Positions 25,485 to 33,522 of a DNA stretch of 50,814 nt are shown here, piece by piece. Position numbers and translations under genes: made by a program. Under the pieces are notes generated by a model. It was not told the DNA's origin. It worked only from the letters and a program-made list of their open reading frames with translations, and did not search any database. The stretch's first letter is position 1; every line of letters starts with the position of its first letter. The stretch comes from Nitrospira sp. ST-bin5 (GTDB lineage Bacteria > Nitrospirota > Nitrospiria > Nitrospirales > Nitrospiraceae): assembly GCA_002083555.1 (NCBI GenBank), contig MSXN01000003.1, positions 58,177 through 108,990 on the forward strand, written 5' to 3'.

Positions 25485-26941
25485 TGCATCACCTTCGAAA
25501 CCGGCCTGCGTCTGGCCCAGATCCAGAATCCTGACACCGCGAGCCCTGCGCCGAGTCCGCACCAGACTGCCATCCCGATCCGGCGACTGTCGTCATGTCC
25601 GTCGAACCAGGGCGCATCCCATCGATGCAACAGATCGAACAGGCGGTGATAGATCCGGCGGGAAGGATCGAGCAGCTCCAGCAGTTCCCCTGTCCGCGCA
25701 TCGACGTCGACCCAGAGCGGCGAGGAGTCCTGGCGCTCGACGCGCAGGACAGGAGGCAGGTCTTCTCGTCCGAGCGCCGATCCGAGCCGACGATCCGCTC
25801 CGATACTCCGCCGGACGATGAGCGGGAAATCCCCTCCGACCATCGCCCTGACAGAGGCCAGCACGGCCTCGTCCGAGAACGCGTCCCGTGCCTGGCCCTC
25901 GGGATGGGTCAACGCCAGGACGGACTGGTGCTGCGGCGATTCACGGGCCACCGCATACAGAGCCCCCGCTACCTTCGTCAGCCGCAGTTCCTTCACCATC
26001 CCCCCCGCCGCCATCTGCGACAGCACGCCTGACGATCCGGCAAGATCGCGCGCCGTCATCCGCCCGCCCATCGCCCGTTCACGCTCCAGAGCCGACACCT
26101 TCCCGTCTGAAAACCATCGACCGTGATCCATCGAGAGCCACCCGCTGGCGATCCAACAGACGGCTGCGACACCGCCGATCGCGCCAAACATGCGATGCAG
26201 AGCCCGAGGTTCTCCGGAGAACCGGCTCCATCCATCGCGCATCAGATGCCTGAGACCTACCCAGGCGCCGGCCAGCGCCATCACCGTTGACAGAGCCCCA
26301 ACCCACCAGAGCGTCTGGTCCCAAAGCGCCCACTGCCGCCGGAGCCAGGGCAGATACCACCAGTGGATTACCGCTCCGGCGAGATTCCAGCGCCGCTCCG
26401 CCATCGTGGTCTCCTGCACGACCTCACCGGTCGTGCCGGAGAGATAGATCACCGGCGCTGACAATCCCGCCATCTCCGCTTTCCACAGCGGCCGGTGCGG
26501 ATCGAATCGCTGATGCACGGTCCAGACATCGTGCTCAATCGTGTCGATCGATACGATCGAGCCTCCCAGCCCCAGGCTTTCGGCCACACGCTGCATTTCA
26601 CCGGTGAGGAGCGGTCCGTGCACAGGCTCCGCCGTCAACTGTCGCGCTCGCAGCGAGCCGTCGAGATAGTGCGCCGACACGACAGGGACGCCCCCGACGG
26701 CAATCACCTTCAGGTAGGCAATCCCTTCCGGACGGTCGAACTCCCGCATCACTCTCTCAAGGTCGGCACAGCAGAGAGCCGGATCGATCGCTCCGGCCAT
26801 GACGAACCACTCCGTCTCCGTCACGCTCGGATAGGGCACCCACAGCATGACCAGGCCGGAGAGACACCACAGCAGCACCGCCGGCCCGACGCCGAGCGCA
26901 AGCCAGCGATGCCATCCGAGGACGGAGCCGCTCCACGCCAT
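25481..26941 (-). CDS. PepSY-domain inner-membrane protein
   Basis: 486 residues with four predicted transmembrane helices (the first is WLALGVGPAVLLWCLSGLVM) and periplasmic PepSY-like segments. Such PepSY-TM proteins sit beside metallophore receptors and may reduce or release imported metal. A Cys pair (PALCCADL) lies in the first periplasmic part, and His near HWWYLPWL could bind heme. It lies 3 bases downstream of receptor 2 and overlaps tonB. Confidence 0.82.
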   Translation of the reverse strand: MAWSGSVLGWHRWLALGVGPAVLLWCLSGLVMLWVPYPSVTETEWFVMAGAIDPALCCADLERVMREFDRPEGIAYLKVIAVGGVPVVSAHYLDGSLRARQLTAEPVHGPLLTGEMQRVAESLGLGGSIVSIDTIEHDVWTVHQRFDPHRPLWKAEMAGLSAPVIYLSGTTGEVVQETTMAERRWNLAGAVIHWWYLPWLRRQWALWDQTLWWVGALSTVMALAGAWVGLRHLMRDGWSRFSGEPRALHRMFGAIGGVAAVCWIASGWLSMDHGRWFSDGKVSALERERAMGGRMTARDLAGSSGVLSQMAAGGMVKELRLTKVAGALYAVARESPQHQSVLALTHPEGQARDAFSDEAVLASVRAMVGGDFPLIVRRSIGADRRLGSALGREDLPPVLRVERQDSSPLWVDVDARTGELLELLDPSRRIYHRLFDLLHRWDAPWFDGHDDSRRIGMAVWCGLGAGLAVSGFWIWARRRPVSKVMQ

Positions 26942-26944
26942 CTG

Positions 26945-29194
26945 CTAAAACCTGGCCATCATCATCAACTCCACCGTTCGCGGCGCCCCGATCAGGACCT
27001 GACTGGGATAGAACGGATCCGCCCAGATCGCATAGGTCTTATCGAGCAGATTGCGGCCGCGCAGCATGAAGGTCATGTTCTTGTACGGGACCGAGACCCA
27101 GGCATCCGTCGTCATGTAGGCATTGAGCCGCACCGCGTTCGCGTTGTCGGCATAGCGATGCCCGACGTAGCGGAAGGCCGCGCCGAGATCGAACGGCACG
27201 ACAAACGGCACCCGGTACACGCTCCAAATGTTAGCCATCGTCTCGGGGACGTTCGGCGGGCGATTGCCGCCGCGCGAGACCACATTGCCTCCGTCGGTTT
27301 CCGAGAAGTCGGCAAACCGGGCGGAGAGAAAGGTCAGATTGGCCTGCACTCGCCAGGCGTGGGTCGGACGGATGGCACCGCTGAGTTCCACCCCTTTAGA
27401 GGTCTGGCGTCCCACGTTCTGTGCCGTCGTCAGCGAAGTCTGGGTCAGGATGTTCTTCCGAAAGATGTCGAAATACGCCAGCGTCCATTCGGCCCGGTTA
27501 TTCCACAGTCCCTGTTTGAGTCCGACTTCCCATTGCGCCCCGGTCGCCAGATCGAAATTCTCCCCGGCCCAGACGATGAAGACGTTCGTCCCGACCGGAT
27601 CGGCCGCTGTCGCATACTGGCCATACAGGGTCAGATTCGGCAGCAGGTCATAGACCAGTCCCGCCCGCCAGGTCGTGGGATTGAAGTCCCGTTCAAAGCT
27701 GGCCGTCGTATTGAACGCCCCGGCGGCATTGAAGAGTTTCCGATCCATATCGATATGGTCGTGCCGCATGCCGCCGACCAGCTTGAGGCTCTCCGTCAGA
27801 TTGAATTGCTCTTCGATGAACAGCGCGGCCGTCGTGATCGTCGTCCGCTGCTCGGCCGAGGTGATCGAGCCGAACGAGCCGCTCGGAATCGCCAGCGGGT
27901 TGATGCTGTCGCCCCCGCTGAAAAAGCTGGGCCGGTTCAGATGGAGATGGCTGAAATCCACTCCGATCACAAACCGGTTCTTGTGCTCGAAGAGCCGCTC
28001 GTTGATCTGGGCTTCCAGCCGGTCGCCCGCCACATACTGGTCATGCTGGACGAAGAATCGATCCCGATCGATCAGCTGGGTGCCGGTGTTGAACTGATAG
28101 GTCTCGGCATTCTGCCAATTCCGCTCCGCCCAATAGTAGTAGGCTTGATTGCGGATTTCGATCGTGCTCGTCGGCTGCCAGTTCGTCTTGAACTTGGTCC
28201 AATACGTCGTGGCGCTCATATCGGCGTCTACGACGTTGAAGTTTTGCCGCAGGATACGCCCGTCGATCGTCCGCCCGTCGTTCGTCGTGACGACCCCGCC
28301 GACCGCCGCCGAGCCGGCAAAGCCGCCGGGCACCAGAGGCGTCCCCCAATAGGGCACGCTGCGATCGTGCGTGACATCGAACGAGAGTTCGAAGTTGAGA
28401 TTCGGAGCGGCGTCGTAGAGCAACGCACTCGTCCAATTCCAGTAGGTATAGGGCGCGCGCTGCACTCCGGCATAATTGTCGGAGTTCTGATAACTGAGAT
28501 CCACGCGATAGTGCAGCTTGTCGGAGCCGAGCGGCCCGCCGCTCCCCACCGCCGTCCGCAGGGTATTGAACGACCCGATGGACAGCATCGCATCGGTCGT
28601 GACGTGATCCTCCCGCAGCGGACGCTTCGTGACGAAATTGATCGCGCCGCCTAAGGCACCCTCGCCGTAGAGGACGGAGGCCGGCCCCTTGAGAATTTCG
28701 ATCCGGTCGAGATTCCAGGTGTCCCGCGGCCGGGATGTCATTTGCGCCGGCCCTAGTAGCAGGCCGTCATACAGCAACCTGAGTTGATTGTTCGTGAAAC
28801 CCCGCATGGAGAAATTGACAGGATTGCCTGGCGAGTCACCCACCGAGAGCCCGGTGGCCCCCTGCACGGCTTCTGAAATCGTCCGTAACCCGCGCTCTTG
28901 CATGAGCGTCTGATCGACGACCTCGACGCTGGCCGGGATCTCGCGAATCGAAACGCCCAACCGGCTCGCTGAGGCGCTCTTCTCCTCCAGATGCAACGAC
29001 CCGGTTCCCTCCGGAAGAATTCGCTGATCACGCACCTCCAGCTGAGGCAGTTCGACTTCAGTGAGAGAACCGACTGCCTGTGGGGCGTCCTGACGTTCTT
29101 CCGCAGCGCGAATGGACCCTGGCCACAAGACGGCACTCCCGATCACGGCCCCGGCGGCCAACACACCCACAATCATTTCACGAGACTGACTCAC
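26945..29194 (-). CDS. TonB-dependent outer-membrane receptor 2 (siderophore/metallophore type)
   Basis: 749 residues from the GTG at 29194, set by an AAGGAGG site 6 bases upstream; in-frame ATGs upstream (29239, 29293) lack such a site. The signal peptide ends near PGSIRAAEE. Plug motifs are NFSMRGFTNNQLRLLYDG and IEILKGPASVLYGEGALGG, the siderophore-receptor pattern. The barrel ends APRTVELMMMARF with terminal Phe. In this context the substrate may be a zinc or other metal chelate. PepSY, TonB and FmdB-like genes follow on the same strand. Confidence 0.9.
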   Translation of the reverse strand: MSQSREMIVGVLAAGAVIGSAVLWPGSIRAAEERQDAPQAVGSLTEVELPQLEVRDQRILPEGTGSLHLEEKSASASRLGVSIREIPASVEVVDQTLMQERGLRTISEAVQGATGLSVGDSPGNPVNFSMRGFTNNQLRLLYDGLLLGPAQMTSRPRDTWNLDRIEILKGPASVLYGEGALGGAINFVTKRPLREDHVTTDAMLSIGSFNTLRTAVGSGGPLGSDKLHYRVDLSYQNSDNYAGVQRAPYTYWNWTSALLYDAAPNLNFELSFDVTHDRSVPYWGTPLVPGGFAGSAAVGGVVTTNDGRTIDGRILRQNFNVVDADMSATTYWTKFKTNWQPTSTIEIRNQAYYYWAERNWQNAETYQFNTGTQLIDRDRFFVQHDQYVAGDRLEAQINERLFEHKNRFVIGVDFSHLHLNRPSFFSGGDSINPLAIPSGSFGSITSAEQRTTITTAALFIEEQFNLTESLKLVGGMRHDHIDMDRKLFNAAGAFNTTASFERDFNPTTWRAGLVYDLLPNLTLYGQYATAADPVGTNVFIVWAGENFDLATGAQWEVGLKQGLWNNRAEWTLAYFDIFRKNILTQTSLTTAQNVGRQTSKGVELSGAIRPTHAWRVQANLTFLSARFADFSETDGGNVVSRGGNRPPNVPETMANIWSVYRVPFVVPFDLGAAFRYVGHRYADNANAVRLNAYMTTDAWVSVPYKNMTFMLRGRNLLDKTYAIWADPFYPSQVLIGAPRTVELMMMARF

Positions 29195-29326
29195 GGTATT
29201 CCTCCTTGAGGCGGACTCATGGACGTCCGCACACGTCATGACAATTCTTTCTCTGCTATCCCGCGAACGGAACGGAGGCGGACGGGCCGCCACGATCCGA
29301 TGGGCACGAGCTGCTGTGTGTCTTGT
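29195..29326 (-). promoter_or_regulatory. Leader region of receptor 2 with hairpin before the RBS
   Basis: 132 bases without a gene. A hairpin GCGGAC-8 nt loop-GTCCGC (29211-29230) sits just before the AAGGAGG site. The sequence CGTCCGCCTCC recurs further upstream on the minus strand (near 29275), so two competing pairings could expose or hide the ribosome site. No B12 or other named riboswitch motif was recognised. Confidence 0.4.
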
Positions 29327-29638
29327 TTAGGACGGCAGAGTCGAAGGGGGACCGCGGACAGACGGTGAGGCGACCGGCGCCTGCACACCGCAAGATTCGG
29401 CGAGTAGAGAGAGCGGAACTGCGAGGTCAGCCACGACAATACCGGCGTCGCCTGACGCAAGTCCGGACCCGGCGGCATGGTCAAGCCAGGCATGATCGTC
29501 GAGAGTCGTATGGGCGGGATTGCCCGCCAGCAGGCCCAGCTCGTGATCGAGCAGGACGAACGGCAACGGCAGCGCCAGCGCCAGATAGGCCAGCAGCGCG
29601 CCGACCAAAACATAGCAATGAAGGCGGGGACGGCTCAC
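29327..29638 (-). CDS. Small membrane His/Trp protein (family member B)
   Basis: About 103 residues from a GTG at 29638, 7 bases after the L33 stop; an ATG at 29671 inside the L33 gene is an alternative. A hydrophobic helix (YVLVGALLAYLALALPLPFV) precedes the core DDHAWLDHAAGSGLAS and a C-terminus ending RGPPSTLPS. Shared [CH]-x-W-x-x-H and R-G-P-P features place it with the proteins at 22465 and 40736. It directly precedes TonB receptor 2. The function is unknown. Confidence 0.7.
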   Translation of the reverse strand: MSRPRLHCYVLVGALLAYLALALPLPFVLLDHELGLLAGNPAHTTLDDHAWLDHAAGSGLASGDAGIVVADLAVPLSLLAESCGVQAPVASPSVRGPPSTLPS

Positions 29639-29645
29639 AATCGTC

Positions 29646-29804
29646 TTACCGCTTTTCCTTATGCGCCGCATGTTTGCGGCAATACGAGCAATACTTCTTC
29701 AGTTCGATCCGATCCGGATCGTTCTTCTTGTTTTTCGTCGTCCAATAGACCGATTTGCCCGGTGCGTCACAGCCGGTGCAGGCCACCGCCACTACTTCAC
29801 GCAT
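29646..29804 (-). CDS. rpmG: Ribosomal protein L33, zinc-binding type
   Basis: 52 residues, start fixed by GGAG 7 bases before the ATG at 29804. MREVVAVACTGCDAPGKSVY then KYCSYCRKHAAHKEKR shows both CxxC pairs, so this L33 can bind zinc. It sits next to the cysteine-poor L28, S14 and S18, where a zinc-free L33 would be expected in a Zur regulon. Neighbouring genes are L28 upstream and the small His/Trp protein downstream. Confidence 0.92.
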   Translation of the reverse strand: MREVVAVACTGCDAPGKSVYWTTKNKKNDPDRIELKKYCSYCRKHAAHKEKR

Positions 29805-29825
29805 GATGAAACTCCTTTGTCCCGG

Positions 29826-30062
29826 TTAGATCTTCTGTCCGTCTGCCCGCATGTCCGCGACGACGCGCGCGAGCCCCTTCTTGTCGATAATCTTCATCCC
29901 GTGCGCCGAGACCGACAAGGTGATCCAGCGCTGTTCATCCGGCAGAAAATACCGTTTCCGCTGAATGTTCGGCAGAAACCGCCGCTTGGTCTTGTTGTTG
30001 GCATGACTGACATTGTTCCCCGACACCGGCTTCTTGCCCGTCACCTGACATTGCTGCCCCAT
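29826..30062 (-). CDS. rpmB: Ribosomal protein L28, non-zinc type
   Basis: 78 residues from the ATG at 30062 (AAGGAGGAG just upstream). The start MGQQCQVTGKKPVSGNNVSH and the later RRFLPNIQRKRY match the E. coli-type L28; only one Cys is left, so the zinc ribbon of the C+ form is absent. Known zinc-starvation operons in actinobacteria carry L28, L33, S14 and S18 copies of this kind. Confidence 0.93.
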   Translation of the reverse strand: MGQQCQVTGKKPVSGNNVSHANNKTKRRFLPNIQRKRYFLPDEQRWITLSVSAHGMKIIDKKGLARVVADMRADGQKI

Positions 30063-30099
30063 CCACTCCTCCTTGTTCACATTACCTTGTCGCCCCCCC

Positions 30100-31383
30100 T
30101 TACACCCTCAACAGATCATCATCGGCCTCCTGATCCTCCGCCGGACTCTCCGCCATCACGGGAAAGGGATCGGCGGCGGCCCCCCAGGTTGCAAGCCCCG
30201 GCGCCAACTCTTCCTCCGTCAGCAAACAGGTTTCCAGCCGGGCCATGAGCGCCGCCTGATCCATCTTCCGCCCGATCAGTACCAGTTCCTGACTGCGGTC
30301 GCCGTACTCCGGATCCCAGACGCCTTGCACACGCTGATACTCCTCTTCATCCTCCGGCCACTGCGCCTTTGGCAACGCGGCATACCACCGCCCCACCCAC
30401 CGGACCGCGCCGGTCCCGCCTGCTTGCGACCAAAGGGCGATCAGATCCGGACGCGACGCGATCCAGAACAGCCCCTTGGACCGGAGCACCCCCGGCCAGG
30501 GCTCTTGAAAGAATTGCCACAGCCGCTCGGGATGAAATGGGCGGCGGGCCCGAAAGACAAAACTGGCGATGCCGTATTCATCGGCCTCGGAGCGCGCTTC
30601 CCCGCGCAGGGTCTGCATCCATCCCGCCGCCTGACTGGCCCGTTCGAAATCGAACCCGCTTGTATTCAGAATCGTCTTGAGATCGACGTGCCCGTGCCGA
30701 GCCGTCACGCAGCGCGCGTCGGGATTGAGCCGGGCGAGGATGGCCGAGAGCTCCGCCAGTTCGAGCTCCGACACCAAGTCCGCTTTGTTGATGATGAGCA
30801 CCGTGGCAAACTCGATCTGGTCGATGAGCAAGTCGGTGATCGTCCGCTCGTCTTCGTCGCCGATTCCGATCCCTCTGGCCCGCAGATCTTCGGCTTCGTG
30901 ATAGTCCTTCAGAAAATTGACGGCATCGACGACAGTCACCAGCGTATCCAAACGCGCGACGGTCGACAGGCTGTGCCCCGACTCACTCTCGAATTGAAAC
31001 GTTTCGGCGACCGGCATCGGCTCCGAGATTCCCGTCGACTCGATCAGCAGATAGTCGAACCGCCGCGCCTCCGCCAGCCGCGCCACTTCCTTCAGCAGAT
31101 CCTCCCGCAGCGTGCAACAGATACAGCCGTTGCTCATCTCGACCAGCTGCTCGTCAGTCCGGCTGAGCGCGGCGCCGCCCTGCTCGACCAGTTGCGCATC
31201 GATGTTGACCTCGCTCATGTCGTTGACGATCACCGCAACCCGCAGCCCTTCGCGATTGTGCAAAACGTGATTCAAGACCGTCGTCTTGCCCGCGCCGAGA
31301 AATCCCGACAGCACCGTGACCGGCAGGCGATCATCGGGGCCCCGGCGCCGGTCGGCACCGGCCAAATCCAACACGGTATTCAT
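30100..31383 (-). CDS. COG0523 GTPase, YciC/ZigA-like zinc metallochaperone
   Basis: 427 residues. P-loop SGFLGAGKTT, CxCC at residues 87-90 (SNGCICCTLR), Walker B-like LLIESTGISEP and NKAD are all intact. The long C-terminal domain with FRARRPFHPERLWQF and WIASRPD matches the YciC type linked to zinc homeostasis in the COG0523 literature. AAGGAAGGAG precedes the ATG. It sits between L28 and a degenerate sister copy. Confidence 0.9.
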   Translation of the reverse strand: MNTVLDLAGADRRRGPDDRLPVTVLSGFLGAGKTTVLNHVLHNREGLRVAVIVNDMSEVNIDAQLVEQGGAALSRTDEQLVEMSNGCICCTLREDLLKEVARLAEARRFDYLLIESTGISEPMPVAETFQFESESGHSLSTVARLDTLVTVVDAVNFLKDYHEAEDLRARGIGIGDEDERTITDLLIDQIEFATVLIINKADLVSELELAELSAILARLNPDARCVTARHGHVDLKTILNTSGFDFERASQAAGWMQTLRGEARSEADEYGIASFVFRARRPFHPERLWQFFQEPWPGVLRSKGLFWIASRPDLIALWSQAGGTGAVRWVGRWYAALPKAQWPEDEEEYQRVQGVWDPEYGDRSQELVLIGRKMDQAALMARLETCLLTEEELAPGLATWGAAADPFPVMAESPAEDQEADDDLLRV

Positions 31384-31395
31384 AGCGCTCCTTCC

Positions 31396-32667
31396 TTAAT
31401 TCGAGTCGGCGTCATCGTCCCGCGAGGCCGCTTCCTGAGTCGCCCGCGCAAAGGGATCGTCGAAACGCCGCCACGCCGCTTCCCCCGACAGGACTTCCGC
31501 CGGGGTCAGCAAGCAAGCGCGCAGACGTTCGAACAGGCGCTGTTGGTCCAGTTCATATCCGATGCAGGCCAGTTCCTGGCGCCGGTCGCCGAACTCGATC
31601 GGCCACGACTTCTGGAGCCGTTGTTGAAACTCTTCTCCGGTCGGCCACTCTTCCCGCGGAGTCGCCACCCACCAGTCCCCGATACATTCGAAATGCCGCA
31701 CCCCGGCCGTCTGCTCCCAGGAAAAACACCGGTCCGGCTGGGAGGCCAGCCAGAAAAATCCTTTGCACCGCTCCACCCCGGGCCAGTCTTCTTCGATCAG
31801 CGCCCAGAGCCGTTCAGGATGGAACGGCCTGGTGGCGCGAAACACTCCGGCCGTCCAATTCGGCGAGGGAATCGCAGGCATCGGCGCCCCTTCGATCAAC
31901 TTGGCCCATCCGGGCTGAAAACCGACCGGATCGCCGGCCTCCGGCCGGCAAGCCAGCAGACCCGCGGCCAAAGCAGGTCCGTCGGAAGCCAGCAGCAACT
32001 CAGCCTCCGGGTTCAGATGCTGCAGCAAAACCCGCAAACGTTCCCGCGCCTCAGAATCGATTCGCTCGCTCCTGTTCACAACAACCATAGTGCAGAATTC
32101 CACCTGCTCGACCAGCAGCTGGGACAGGGTGCGGCCGTCATCGGCCCCACAGCTCAGGCCGCGCTCCTGTAAAGCGTCCGCACTGTGCACGTCGTCCCAG
32201 AACCGCTCGGCGTCGACAACCGTCACGATCTGATCGAGCCGTGCCAGCGCGGCCAGCGGCGCCTCGTCGGTCCAGGCCTCGTTGAACACTTCCGCCACCA
32301 TCATCGGCTCCACCAGCCCCGAGCACTCGATGAGCAGGCGGAAGAATCGGCGCATGCGCGCAATAGCCGTGATCGCATCCATGAGGCTGTCGCGCAACGA
32401 ACAGCTCACGCACTCCTGCATCAGTTCGGCCAGCACTTCGCCGAGGCGAAAAACCTCGATCCCGTCACCCCATCCGGCACCGGACTGGCCGGGCGCGGCG
32501 CCCCGGTCGTGGATCAGCACCGCCAGCGGACCGGCGGGTTGCTGCACCAGCACATCGCGCAACACCCGGCTCTTGCCCGCACCGACGAACCCGCACAAGA
32601 CCGTCACCCGCAGCGGCTCCGCTGCCGGCATTTCCGGCTGAGATGCGCTATCAGACTGAACCGACAT
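31396..32667 (-). CDS. Degenerate COG0523 protein, sister of the 30100 gene
   Basis: 423 residues from the ATG at 32667 (GGAGG 5 bases upstream). It aligns with its neighbour in the C-terminal block FRATRPFHPERLWALI and FFWLASQPD, but key motifs are changed: the P-loop reads GFVGAGKSR, CxCC is replaced by ECVSCS (C86, C89), and NKxD reads NRSE. It probably arose by tandem duplication and may lack normal GTPase activity; it could be a partner subunit of the intact copy. The role is unknown. Confidence 0.82.
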   Translation of the reverse strand: MSVQSDSASQPEMPAAEPLRVTVLCGFVGAGKSRVLRDVLVQQPAGPLAVLIHDRGAAPGQSGAGWGDGIEVFRLGEVLAELMQECVSCSLRDSLMDAITAIARMRRFFRLLIECSGLVEPMMVAEVFNEAWTDEAPLAALARLDQIVTVVDAERFWDDVHSADALQERGLSCGADDGRTLSQLLVEQVEFCTMVVVNRSERIDSEARERLRVLLQHLNPEAELLLASDGPALAAGLLACRPEAGDPVGFQPGWAKLIEGAPMPAIPSPNWTAGVFRATRPFHPERLWALIEEDWPGVERCKGFFWLASQPDRCFSWEQTAGVRHFECIGDWWVATPREEWPTGEEFQQRLQKSWPIEFGDRRQELACIGYELDQQRLFERLRACLLTPAEVLSGEAAWRRFDDPFARATQEAASRDDDADSN

Positions 32668-32741
32668 GACTGCCTCCCATCGCGCCGCTGGCGCCATCTC
32701 CCCCATTGATCAGGCCCGGCCGGCCCCCGGAACGCTCCGCC

Positions 32742-32957
32742 TCAGTACCCATCGGGGCCGGCAAATGGCAGCAGCGCAATCTGGCGGGCGCGCTTGATCG
32801 CCCTGGTTAATTCACGCTGCCGTTGCATACTGTTTCCCGAGATCCGCCGCGGCACGATCCGGCCGGTTTCCGTGAGAAACCGCCGCAGAAATTCCACATT
32901 CTTGAAATCGATCGGCGTGGTGTCGTCGATGACGCGTCGTCGTCGCTCTCCAAACAT
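32742..32957 (-). CDS. rpsR: Ribosomal protein S18, cysteine-free copy
   Basis: 71 residues. MFGERRRRVIDDTTPIDFKN, VPRRISGNSMQRQREL and AIKRARQIALLP are S18. There is no Cys, so it lacks the zinc form's ligands. GAGGAGGCC lies upstream of the ATG. It lies between S14 and the COG0523 pair. Together with L28 and S14 it fits the ribosomal protein replacement programme used under zinc shortage. Confidence 0.93.
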   Translation of the reverse strand: MFGERRRRVIDDTTPIDFKNVEFLRRFLTETGRIVPRRISGNSMQRQRELTRAIKRARQIALLPFAGPDGY

Positions 32958-32972
32958 ACGGCCTCCTCTTTC

Positions 32973-33278
32973 TTACCAACTGGACTTGCGCACGCCGGGA
33001 ATATCCCCTTTCAACGCCAGCAACCGGAAATCGATGCGCGACATCGCAAACCGCCGCAGATACCCCCTGACGCGCCCCGAGATCTCGCACCGGTTCCGCA
33101 CGCGCACCGGGCTGGAGTTTTTCGGCAACTCATTCAAGGCGCTCTGCGCTTTCTGCTTGTCCTCATCACTGCTGGCCTTGCTCTTGATCACTGCCTTGAG
33201 CGCCGCGCGTTGATCGGCGTACTGCGCCACCAATTGTTTTCGCTTCTCATTCCGCAACCGACTGCTGAGCTTTGCCAT
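32973..33278 (-). CDS. rpsN: Ribosomal protein S14, long zinc-independent form
   Basis: 101 residues, the E. coli-like long S14 without the CxxC zinc pair of the short form; only the Cys in RNRCEISGRVRGYLR remains. RRFAMSRIDFRLLAL and the end IPGVRKSSW are typical. GGAG precedes the ATG. S14, S18 and L28 are the C-minus set in this operon. Confidence 0.94.
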   Translation of the reverse strand: MAKLSSRLRNEKRKQLVAQYADQRAALKAVIKSKASSDEDKQKAQSALNELPKNSSPVRVRNRCEISGRVRGYLRRFAMSRIDFRLLALKGDIPGVRKSSW

Positions 33279-33312
33279 GCCATTCTCCTTTCCTGAGTCG
33301 TTTATTCGTGCC

Positions 33313-33522
33313 CTACACGGCCCGTTTGCACTTCAATGATCGTTCATCAACCGGACGCTCCCCGAAACTCACCCACTGCCCCTGCTGTACCGAATAACAG
33401 CTCACGCAGGTGTTATCCGAAAACGGCGACAGCCCCATCAGCCATTCATACGAAAACTCGCCCCGATACTCCGGAGGGAGAAAGGACGCAAACCCAGATA
33501 ACGGCCTCGTCTCCTCGTTCAT
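33313..33522 (-). CDS. Small CxxC protein of unknown function
   Basis: 69 residues from the ATG at 33522, which overlaps the dihydroorotase stop (ATGA) and has GGGGG 4 bases upstream. FSDNTCVSCYSVQQGQWVSF carries a CxxC, and one more Cys lies near the end (RSLKCKRAV). No family is recognised. Position inside the zinc island suggests a metal-linked role. Confidence 0.65.
   Translation of the reverse strand: MNEETRPLSGFASFLPPEYRGEFSYEWLMGLSPFSDNTCVSCYSVQQGQWVSFGERPVDERSLKCKRAV

Noticed and set aside
26495..28654. A 719-residue plus-strand frame over receptor 2
   Set aside because: Antisense shadow of the TonB receptor; no motif of its own.
29195..29326. Cobalamin riboswitch before receptor 2
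   Set aside because: I could not find the conserved B12-box or the usual core elements; only simple hairpins are visible.
30073..32172. A 699-residue plus-strand frame over the COG0523 pair
   Set aside because: Antisense shadow with no domain; the minus-strand genes carry intact motifs and ribosome sites.
30100..32667. Cobalamin (CobW) biosynthesis locus
   Set aside because: No other cobalamin genes nearby; the ribosomal proteins, ZIP and Fur-family regulator point to zinc homeostasis instead.
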